Shown here: piece after piece, positions 1-5,232 of the stretch
Layout: every line of letters starts with the position of its first letter
How positions within the stretch are numbered: the first letter of the stretch is position 1
Assembly (NCBI GenBank): GCA_017420455.1
Contig: JAFOJB010000485.1
Coordinates: forward strand, 1-5,887
DNA length: 5,887 nt
Reading direction: 5' to 3'
Source of the DNA: Blautia sp.
Lineage (GTDB): Bacteria > Bacillota > Clostridia > Lachnospirales > Lachnospiraceae
Program-made: the position numbers and the translations under genes
Notes under the pieces: model-generated
Told to the model about the DNA's origin: nothing
What the model saw: only the letters and a program-made list of their open reading frames with translations
The model's database searches: none

Positions 1-186
1 GAGCAGCAGGATCACGGTAAAGACTGCCATCCCGATGATCATGATCCTGGGAAAGGTGGAGGGCTGGACTGCCGCGTTCTTGACGGTTTTGATCTGGGTC
101 GTCTGGATCCAGGCCCAGATTTCAAATGCAATGAGCACCAGGGAAACGATCAGGTTTGCAAAAACCTTAGTCTCTGTTTTTTTCAA
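1..186 (-). CDS. tctB: TctB-family small membrane subunit of a tripartite tricarboxylate transporter (N-terminal part, cut by window edge)
   Basis: Sixty-two codons are visible, open from position 186 to the left edge. The start is inferred to be TTG at 186-184, because the same frame has a TGA stop just upstream (195-193), which excludes any earlier start, and TTG is the first plausible initiator after it. An AAAGGA stretch at 203-198 lies 11 nt upstream, rather far for an SD. The translation begins MKKTETKVFAN, then a hydrophobic helix (about residues 8-27), a polar loop ending in Ser-Thr-Phe-Pro-Arg (residues 43-47), and a second hydrophobic segment (48-62) cut by the edge. A first helix, then a loop with an FPR motif, then a second helix is the usual start of TctB, the small subunit of about 150 residues with four helices that pairs with TctA. 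Its position directly after tctC supports this strongly. Alone the fragment would be hard to assign, so the call rests on pattern plus context. Weak SD and TTG start suggest low translation. Confidence 0.8.
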   Translation of the reverse strand, partial: MKKTETKVFANLIVSLVLIAFEIWAWIQTTQIKTVKNAAVQPSTFPRIMIIGMAVFTVILLL

Positions 187-214
187 TCGAACTCACATCC
201 TTTTTATATAAGAA

Positions 215-236
215 GGGCAGGCAAACCTGCCTGCCC
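215..236 (-). terminator. Intercistronic hairpin between tctC and tctB, probable partial terminator or mRNA stabiliser
   Basis: A perfect 9-bp inverted repeat (GGGCAGGCA / TGCCTGCCC, seven of nine pairs G-C) with a 4-nt loop lies in the 75-bp gap between tctC and tctB. On the transcribed minus strand the stem is followed by TTCTTATAT, a U-rich but interrupted tract, then the tctB SD region. Because tctB follows within 30 bp and has no evident promoter of its own, a complete terminator would silence the rest of the transporter. A leaky terminator or a 3' stabiliser for the tctC message fits better. The stem is seen directly; the role is inferred. Confidence 0.75.
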
Positions 237-261
237 CCTAATCCGTTTCAGGAAAAAAGCA

Positions 262-1239
262 TTATTCCTCGTCGATCAGTCCGACAGCCGCCATAGCCGC
301 GGGAACATCCACTGCAGCTCCTGCCAGGTATTCGCCGTATGCGGGGCCGTCAAGATAATCGATCTTCTGTCCCAGGTTTGCCATAGCTTCTACGAAATCC
401 GGATCCTCGATGGCAGCCTTGCAGGCTTCCCCGAGCTTCTCCACGATCGCCTCATCGGTATCCAGTGGAACTGCCATACCGCGCTGCGTAGCGTAAAGGA
501 TTTCATAGCCCTGCTCTTCACAGGTAGGAACATCCGGGAAGACATCGTTTCTCACGGTATCCATGACGCCGAGCATGGTCAGGTCGCCGGATTCCACGAA
601 GGAACGAGCCTCTGCCGCAGATACGGTGACACCGGTGATCTCGCCCTGGGCTGCAGCCTTGACTGCAGGAGCTGCGCCATCAGAATAGGTGATCATCTTG
701 ATCTCGATATCCGCAGCGTTCATCAGATAACCGCCGGCCACATGCCATACGGAACCGGAGGAGGAGCCTCCCATGGTTACTTCGCCGGGATGCGCCTTGC
801 AGTATTCGATGAAGGTGCCGAGGTCTGTCACGCCGTTCTCGGCTGCCCATGCGGTATTCACCGTGATGGCGGCGGCATCCGTATTGACGCGGCAGAGCGG
901 TATGTAGTTTTCATAGGTATATTCGGACATATCCAATGGTGCGTAGGAGGCCAGCTCCCAGGTGATCATTCCAATGGTATATCCATCGTTGTCTGCGTCC
1001 GCGATCGCCTCATGTCCGATTACTCCGCCGGCACCCGTCAGGTTGTCTACGGTGATGGTCACGCCAAGCTGTTTTTCCAGAGCTGCGCAGAATGCGCGAA
1101 GACAGTTGTCTGTACCGCCGCCGGCACCCCAGGGATTGATCGCTGTGATTCCCTTTTCGGGATAGTCTGCGAGAGCAGTGACAGGCAGGCCGAGAGCCAT
1201 GGTCAGTGCCAGAGAATAAGCAACAAACTTCTTGTTCAT
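262..1239 (-). CDS. tctC: TctC/Bug-family extracytoplasmic substrate-binding protein of a tripartite tricarboxylate transporter
   Basis: This 325-residue protein has the usual length of the TctC (Bug) family, which captures organic acids such as tricarboxylates outside the membrane and hands them to TctAB; the ligand here is unknown. The start is ATG at 1239 because AAAGGAGG sits 5 nt upstream and a signal peptide follows at once; an earlier in-frame ATG at 1320 lies in the promoter -35 box. Residues 1-24 are a classic signal peptide (MNKK, hydrophobic core, Ala-Leu-Ala before Asp25). There is no lipobox cysteine, so signal peptidase I cleavage is predicted. Family hallmarks: WGAGGGTD (37-44), GAGGVIG (69-75), DGYTIG (85-90), VPTCEEQGY (237-245) and RGMAVP (253-258), the glycine-rich loops being those that contact the ligand carboxylate in known Bug structures. 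The mature part holds six cysteines (46, 51, 116, 147, 240, 273), unusual for an exported protein. tctB follows after a hairpin. Family is secure; substrate is not. Confidence 0.95.
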   Translation of the reverse strand: MNKKFVAYSLALTMALGLPVTALADYPEKGITAINPWGAGGGTDNCLRAFCAALEKQLGVTITVDNLTGAGGVIGHEAIADADNDGYTIGMITWELASYAPLDMSEYTYENYIPLCRVNTDAAAITVNTAWAAENGVTDLGTFIEYCKAHPGEVTMGGSSSGSVWHVAGGYLMNAADIEIKMITYSDGAAPAVKAAAQGEITGVTVSAAEARSFVESGDLTMLGVMDTVRNDVFPDVPTCEEQGYEILYATQRGMAVPLDTDEAIVEKLGEACKAAIEDPDFVEAMANLGQKIDYLDGPAYGEYLAGAAVDVPAAMAAVGLIDEE

Positions 1240-1244
1240 AGGAG

Positions 1245-1252
1245 CCTCCTTT
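1245..1252 (-). promoter_or_regulatory. Strong Shine-Dalgarno sequence of tctC
   Basis: On the minus strand AAAGGAGG ends 5 nt before the ATG at 1239. This near-perfect match to the 16S anti-SD fixes the tctC start at 1239 instead of the upstream in-frame ATG at 1320. It contrasts with the weak, distant SD of tctB downstream. Confidence 0.93.
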
Positions 1253-1283
1253 GTTGAATTATGCCGAAATAGTTGCTGAATTA
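1251..1283 (-). repeat. Pair of 11-bp direct repeats, 22 bp apart, in the tctC leader
   Basis: Read on the plus strand, TTGTTGAATTA (1251-1261) and TTGCTGAATTA (1273-1283) match at 10 of 11 positions and are offset by 22 bp, two helical turns. A further GAATTA at 1289-1294 overlaps the -10 box, 11 bp from the second copy. The repeats lie between the inferred transcription start and the SD. Same-face direct repeats are a common layout for dimeric response regulators, but no regulator gene is in view. The repeats are seen; a regulatory role is inference, and chance in AT-rich leader DNA is possible. Confidence 0.4.
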
Positions 1284-1290
1284 CAGAGGA

Positions 1291-1320
1291 ATTATAGCAT
1301 TTATACACAGCATGTGTCAA
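1291..1320 (-). promoter_or_regulatory. Consensus SigA (sigma-70 type) promoter of tctC
   Basis: On the minus strand a perfect -35 box TTGACA (1320-1315) is followed by an 18-bp spacer and a perfect -10 box TATAAT (1296-1291). The -10 is preceded by TGC, which makes it an extended -10 as well. Transcription should begin near 1284, giving a leader of about 45 nt before the tctC ATG. Both hexamers match consensus exactly and lie in the 94-bp gap after the ppk stop codon, so the transporter genes have their own promoter. A promoter this close to consensus is usually either strongly expressed or held down by a repressor. Confidence 0.92.
1305..1317. promoter_or_regulatory. Candidate operator: inverted repeat within the tctC promoter
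   Basis: ACACA-GCA-TGTGT (plus strand) is a perfect 5-bp inverted repeat with a 3-bp centre. It lies in the -35/-10 spacer and overlaps half of the -35 box, where a bound repressor would block RNA polymerase. No transcription factor gene is visible in the window, and 5-bp arms can arise by chance, so this is a candidate only. Confidence 0.35.
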
Positions 1321-1333
1321 TATGCTTACACCA

Positions 1334-3499
1334 TTATTCCACAGGTTCCGCCGGAATGAACACCCTGCTGTTTTCGATCTTCTGTTCGTGCTTCATGGCC
1401 TTCTCTGTGGCTTCTCTGCAGAATTCCATCTGGGAATTGATCAGGACCTTTCCTCTCTTGTCCTGTTTTTCGTAGGTGCCGTCCGGCTGCAGGATATGGG
1501 CCTTTACATTGTCCTTGAATTCCAGATCCAGGATATGCCGGAGCTCTTCCCGGATTCTGTCGTCCTCCACCGGGAATACGATCTCTACACGGCGGTCAAG
1601 GTTTCTGGGCATCCAGTCGGCGCTGCCCATGTAGAACTCGTCGCCTCCTCCGTTCTCGAAATGGAAGATCCTGCCGTGCTCCAGGAAATTGCCTACGATG
1701 GAGCGCACATGGATATTCTCGCTGACTCCCGGGATACCGACCTTCAGGCAGCAGATGCCGCGGACCAGAAGATTGATCTTTACGCCGCAGGAGGAAGCGT
1801 GGTACAACGCGGCAATGATCAGAGGATCGCAGAGCGAATTCATCTTTGCCGTGATGGAGGAAGGAATTCCCTTTTTCGCATTCTCCGCTTCCCGGTCGAT
1901 CAGCATCAGGAACCGGTTCTTCATCCAGATCGGCGCCACGATCAGCTTGTTCCAGTGCTTCGGCTCTGAATATCCGGAAAGCATGTTGAAAACAGCGGTG
2001 GCGTCCTCCCCGATCCGTTCATCGCAGGTGAAAATACCGCAGTCTGTATACAGCTTGGCAGTGGAGTCGTTGTAATTCCCGGTGGCCAGATGCACGTAGC
2101 GGCGGATACCGGTATCCTCTCTTCTCACTACCAGGGTGATCTTGCTGTGGGTCTTCAGTCCTACCAGTCCATAGATGACATGACAGCCGGCCTTCTCCAG
2201 CATCTTCGCCCAGACGATATTATTCTCCTCGTCGAAGCGGGCCTTCAGCTCCACCAGGACCGAGACCTGTTTGCCGTTTTCAGCTGCCTGCGCCAGGGCG
2301 GCGATGATGGGAGAGTTTCCGCTGACCCGGTACAGGGTCTGCTTGATGGCCAGTACGTCGGGGTCCTTGGCGGACTGACGGATAAAATTCACCACGGGAT
2401 CAAAGCTCATGTAAGGATGGTGCAGGAATACATCTCCTTCCCGGATCACCTCGAAGATATTTTTGTCATTCTGGAAGGCCGGCACCGGCGCCGGAGTATA
2501 TTTCGGCTCCTTGTACTGATCATAGCCTTCCTGGCCATAGACCTTCATCAGCAGGGTCAGGTCCAGGGGGCCAGGAATAAAGAAGATATCCTCATCCTTG
2601 ATGGCGAACTCCTCCTTCAGGATGGAGAGAAGCCGCGGGTCCATTTTTTCTGCCGCCTCCAGACGGATCACCTCGCCCCACTGGCGTTTTTTCAGCTGCT
2701 TCTGGATTTCCACCAGGAGATCCTCCGCCTCGTCCTCGTCGATGGTAAGGTCCGCGTTCCGCATGATCCTGTAGGCGTCCGCGCATACGACCTCGTAGCT
2801 CAGAAACAGCTTTCCGATGTTCCGCCGGATAATCTCCTCCAGCAGGATCACGGTGGTTTCTCCCTCTTTTGCGGAGGGCACCACAATGACTCTCGGAAGC
2901 ACGGAAGGTACCTGCACCGTGGCAAATACCACCTTGTCCTTTTCCTTGTCCTTTTCCTTGCCCTTCTTTTTGTCCTTCTTGGATATCAGGGCTCCGATAT
3001 TCAGGGATTTGTTCCGGATCAGGGGGAAGGGACGGGAGGAATCCATGGCCATGGGGGTCAGCACCGGGTATACCTCATCCTCAAAGTAACGGTCCACGAA
3101 GGCGGCCTGCTCCTCTGTCATGGACTCATGCTCCATGATGAAGTGCATCCCGGCTTTTTCCAGGGCCGGCAGGAGGGACCGGTTCAGGGTGGAGTACTGG
3201 GTCTGTACCAGCTCATGAGTCTCGATGCTGATCTTTTTCAGCTGCTCCTTCGCCGTCATTCCGGCGATATCCTCCTTTGCGTAGCCGGCATGGACCTGGT
3301 CCTTCAGGGACGCTACCCGGACCATATAAAATTCGTCCAGATTGGAGGACGTGATGCTCAGAAATTTCAGTCTTTCAAAAAGAGGCAGGCTTTTGTCCCT
3401 TGCCTCGGAGAGGACCCTGGCATCGAACTTCAGCCAGCTCAGTTCTCTGTTCACAAAATATTCCGGTTTCTCAAATTCTTTATACTCTTTCGGATCCAT
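1334..3499 (-). CDS. ppk: Polyphosphate kinase 1 (PPK1)
   Basis: PPK1 reversibly transfers the ATP gamma-phosphate to a growing inorganic polyphosphate chain through a phosphohistidine intermediate. I chose ATG at 3499 (721 residues): GGAGGA lies 4 nt upstream, while the in-frame GTG at 3511 overlaps that SD. The family order is complete. The N-terminal domain has YFVNRELSWL (about 14-23). The head domain follows, with a Lys-rich insert at 174-189. The first catalytic domain carries HHPYMSFDPV (360-369), TLYR (Arg391) and KARFDEE (Arg421). GLKTHSK holds His451, equivalent to the autophosphorylated His435 of E. coli. HLATGNYN holds His470 (E. coli His454), and LEHGRIF holds His608 (E. coli His592). 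RGICCL and SADWMPRN complete the C-terminal domain. Length is slightly above the E. coli enzyme (688). It follows the ppx-like gene by 136 bp with no visible terminator, the usual polyphosphate pairing. No terminator is evident after its stop, so some read-through into tctC is possible. Confidence 0.97.
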   Translation of the reverse strand: MDPKEYKEFEKPEYFVNRELSWLKFDARVLSEARDKSLPLFERLKFLSITSSNLDEFYMVRVASLKDQVHAGYAKEDIAGMTAKEQLKKISIETHELVQTQYSTLNRSLLPALEKAGMHFIMEHESMTEEQAAFVDRYFEDEVYPVLTPMAMDSSRPFPLIRNKSLNIGALISKKDKKKGKEKDKEKDKVVFATVQVPSVLPRVIVVPSAKEGETTVILLEEIIRRNIGKLFLSYEVVCADAYRIMRNADLTIDEDEAEDLLVEIQKQLKKRQWGEVIRLEAAEKMDPRLLSILKEEFAIKDEDIFFIPGPLDLTLLMKVYGQEGYDQYKEPKYTPAPVPAFQNDKNIFEVIREGDVFLHHPYMSFDPVVNFIRQSAKDPDVLAIKQTLYRVSGNSPIIAALAQAAENGKQVSVLVELKARFDEENNIVWAKMLEKAGCHVIYGLVGLKTHSKITLVVRREDTGIRRYVHLATGNYNDSTAKLYTDCGIFTCDERIGEDATAVFNMLSGYSEPKHWNKLIVAPIWMKNRFLMLIDREAENAKKGIPSSITAKMNSLCDPLIIAALYHASSCGVKINLLVRGICCLKVGIPGVSENIHVRSIVGNFLEHGRIFHFENGGGDEFYMGSADWMPRNLDRRVEIVFPVEDDRIREELRHILDLEFKDNVKAHILQPDGTYEKQDKRGKVLINSQMEFCREATEKAMKHEQKIENSRVFIPAEPVE
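2933..2980 (-). repeat. Four tandem 12-bp repeats inside ppk encoding a Lys-rich insert
   Basis: Four consecutive 12-bp units lie on the plus strand. Two are identical (CTTGTCCTTTTC, 2933-2944 and 2945-2956); two are diverged (2957-2968 and 2969-2980). On the coding strand they give KKDK-KKGK-EKDK-EKDK, residues 174-189 of Ppk. The insert falls between two beta-strand-like segments of the head domain and keeps frame, so any gain or loss of a unit would add or remove exactly four residues. Confidence 0.9.
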
Positions 3500-3503
3500 G
3501 TTT

Positions 3504-3509
3504 TCCTCC
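3504..3509 (-). promoter_or_regulatory. Shine-Dalgarno sequence of ppk that decides its start
   Basis: GGAGGA on the minus strand ends 4 nt before the ATG at 3499. The alternative GTG at 3511-3509 shares its last base with this SD and has no good SD of its own, so initiation at 3499 is preferred, removing four residues (MEEN) from the longest reading. Confidence 0.85.
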
Positions 3510-3612
3510 ACAAATCGTAACTGTTCTTGTCATGATCACCGTATGGTGCAAAAAGGCATCATCCCGCTGAACGTTCTTTCTGCTCCCATATCGCGCCGCA
3601 GCATCGGGTCAG

Positions 3613-3621
3613 ATTGTATCA
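3613..3621 (-). promoter_or_regulatory. Weak candidate extended -10 element in the ppx-ppk gap
   Basis: TGATACAAT on the minus strand resembles an extended -10 (TGnTATAAT with one mismatch), about 115 bp before the ppk ATG. No recognisable -35 stands at the right distance. If real it would give ppk a weak promoter of its own; otherwise ppk depends on read-through from ppx. I see no terminator hairpin or other convincing element in the rest of this gap (3500-3635). Confidence 0.2.
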
Positions 3622-3635
3622 TTTCGTTATCCGGA

Positions 3636-5171
3636 TCAGGCCTTTTTCTTTCTGCGCAGCGCAAGACGGATTCCGAAGACCTCTTCGAAGAAATCCACCT
3701 TATCCTTCAGAAGCCCCAGCTCCAAAGAAAGATCCCTGTTGGAATCCAGGATCATGGAGAGCTTTCTGTCCTTCAGCTCTGTCTTGATCCCTTCCACCTT
3801 CTGGTAATGGCTTCTGTCCATGGCGTTGGCAAGCCGGAGGATTGCTGCCAGCTTGGCGATCAGCAGATATTTCTCATTATCCATGGCGTCGTCGTATTCA
3901 AAGCCGGAACGGTACTTGAATTCCTCCTTGTTGTAGCGTACGGCGTTGGCAATGATATATCTCTCCTCTGTGGAAAGACCAATGATCTCTGTCTCCATGA
4001 TAATCTGATAGGAGCATTCGGAGACATCTCCCATATTGATATATTTCCCGCAGTCATGAAGCTGTACTGCGATCTGCAGAAGAAGCCGCTCTCTCTGCCC
4101 CATGCCGTGGACCTTTTTCGTGCTGTCGAAGATGGCCAGAGCTACCTCTGTGGTTCCCTGGATATGGTTCTTCCCGCTGGAATAACGCTTTGCGATGTTT
4201 CTGGAAGCTACCAGGATATCGTTTTCAAAATTGTGGGCGCTCTTCAGGTATTTTTTCCTTTCCGCAAAGTCGTAGGCGATTCCGTCCAGCAGGGATACGC
4301 CAGGCGCCCAGAGAGACTCCGCGTTGAAGATATCGATGAAGTTTTTGATGATGACCATGGTGGGCACTACAAGGGAGGCATATTCGGGATCGATGCCCAT
4401 TTCATCGGAGAGCTGCTGAACCGGCTTGTAGGCTGTATTTTCGTAACGGTTCAGGAATTCTGCCTTTGTCAGAATTCTGTCCTCCATGTCCTCCTGGAAG
4501 ATAGTGTCTGTCAGGAAATCTCCCATGAGAATCACGTTTTTAACGTCCCGGTCCTTCAGATACAGTCTCTGAAAGCTCACCAGGTCGTTACGGATGAATT
4601 CCTCTACCAGCTGGTCATAGTGGATGGTGGTTTTTTCCAGCTCCTTCAGCCTTTCCCGGATACGGAGGCTTCCCATTTTCAGGTTCTGGGTGGTCACAAG
4701 AGCATCCTTGTCGAACAGGGAGACCTGCAGGGAGCCGCCGCCCACGTCCAGGATGGCAGTGCCTTTCTGGATCATTTTCTTGAATCCGTTTTCGATCGCG
4801 GCGATGGATTTATAGCCGATAAAATGCTGTTCCGCGTTGCTCAGGATTTCTACCCGGATCTCCGTCCTTCTGTAGATCTGCTCCAGGACGATCAGCGGAT
4901 TTTTCAGTTCCCGGAACGCGGAGGTGGCGCAGGCTCTGTACTCGGTCACCCCGAATTCCAGCATCATCCGCTTGAAATCCGTCAGGATTTCGCAGAGATA
5001 GTCCACCATTTCCGGAGAAAGCTTTCCTCTGGTGTAGGAATCGTTTCCAACCTCCAGCCGGTAACGGACGTCGTTCAGTTCTTTGAACCCCACTTTCCTG
5101 GAAAGCTCAAAGATTTTCATACTTACTTCGTATGCGCCAATATCGATTGCCGCAAATGTCATCATAGCCAT
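3636..5171 (-). CDS. ppx: Ppx/GppA-family protein with C-terminal HD-like domain; phosphatase motifs degenerate
   Basis: This 511-residue protein matches the E. coli Ppx plan: an ASKHA (actin-like) phosphatase fold (about 1-300) followed by an HD-like helical domain (about 315-500). Ppx enzymes release phosphate from the ends of polyphosphate; GppA relatives also hydrolyse pppGpp. Start ATG 5171 has GGAGG (5183-5179) 7 nt upstream; Met3 and Met4 are less well placed. Recognisable motifs are AAIDIG (7-12), ATSAFRELKN (82-91) and DVGGGS (142-147). The key residues are altered, however. The first phosphate loop reads GAYE (12-15) instead of GSNS, SGxEEA reads SNAEQH (111-116), and GGGSTE reads GGGSLQ (144-149). 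Aligned by eye to E. coli Ppx from memory, Glu121 and Glu150 become Gln115 and Gln149. The HD part keeps His336, His372-Asp373 and possibly Asp452, but positions often histidine elsewhere are Glu385 and Asn414. It starts 61 bp after pheA and precedes ppk. Membership of the family is firm; exopolyphosphatase activity is doubtful, and a sensor or HD-based role is possible. Confidence 0.88.
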   Translation of the reverse strand: MAMMTFAAIDIGAYEVSMKIFELSRKVGFKELNDVRYRLEVGNDSYTRGKLSPEMVDYLCEILTDFKRMMLEFGVTEYRACATSAFRELKNPLIVLEQIYRRTEIRVEILSNAEQHFIGYKSIAAIENGFKKMIQKGTAILDVGGGSLQVSLFDKDALVTTQNLKMGSLRIRERLKELEKTTIHYDQLVEEFIRNDLVSFQRLYLKDRDVKNVILMGDFLTDTIFQEDMEDRILTKAEFLNRYENTAYKPVQQLSDEMGIDPEYASLVVPTMVIIKNFIDIFNAESLWAPGVSLLDGIAYDFAERKKYLKSAHNFENDILVASRNIAKRYSSGKNHIQGTTEVALAIFDSTKKVHGMGQRERLLLQIAVQLHDCGKYINMGDVSECSYQIIMETEIIGLSTEERYIIANAVRYNKEEFKYRSGFEYDDAMDNEKYLLIAKLAAILRLANAMDRSHYQKVEGIKTELKDRKLSMILDSNRDLSLELGLLKDKVDFFEEVFGIRLALRRKKKA

Positions 5172-5178
5172 AGATAAA

Positions 5179-5183
5179 CCTCC
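5179..5183 (-). promoter_or_regulatory. Shine-Dalgarno sequence of the ppx-like gene
   Basis: GGAGG on the minus strand lies 7 nt before the ATG at 5171, selecting that ATG over the two further ATG codons at residues 3 and 4. The 61-bp gap to pheA (5172-5232) shows no promoter and only a weak 4-bp CGGC/GCCG pairing, consistent with co-transcription. Confidence 0.85.
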
Positions 5184-5232
5184 AGAGCATCTTTTTCACT
5201 TCGGCCGCACAGAGCCGGATTCCTTCACTGAT

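Noticed and set aside
196..201. ATG-TGA start-stop mini-frame before tctB
   Set aside because: The ATG directly abuts the AAAAAGG stretch with no SD spacing, so initiation there is unlikely; it is useful only because its stop codon bounds the tctB start.
1240..1250. Perfect palindrome AGGAGCCTCCT over the tctC SD as an SD-sequestering hairpin
   Set aside because: The centre is a single base, so the strand cannot fold back on itself; the symmetry probably follows from the SD sequence by chance.
742..1257. Plus-strand open frames opposite tctC
   Set aside because: They lie antisense to a confident TctC with signal peptide and family motifs; no SD or domain supports them.
1254..1285. Second promoter in the tctC leader (CATAAT with CTGTAA 17 bp upstream)
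   Set aside because: The -35 matches at only three of six positions, and a perfect promoter stands just upstream.
1240..1320. Extension of tctC upstream to the in-frame ATG at 1320
   Set aside because: That ATG overlaps the -35 box, lies upstream of the predicted transcription start, and would bury the signal peptide 27 residues in; the ATG at 1239 has an excellent SD.
2090..3520. Plus-strand open frame of 476 codons opposite ppk
   Set aside because: Entirely antisense to a confident Ppk; composition (Gln, His, Leu, Gly rich) is that of a complementary-frame shadow, with no family signature.
3535..3550. CACC-GTAT-GGTG hairpin near a five-T run in the ppx-ppk gap
   Set aside because: Only 4 bp of stem, and on the transcribed strand the T run precedes the stem, so it cannot be an intrinsic terminator for ppx.
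3342..5177. Long plus-strand open frame (611 codons) opposite the ppx-like gene, running through the gap into ppk
   Set aside because: It mirrors two well-supported genes, crosses their intergenic gap, shows no recognisable domain or SD, and reads as low-quality His/Gln/Leu-rich sequence typical of antisense frames of GC-rich genes.
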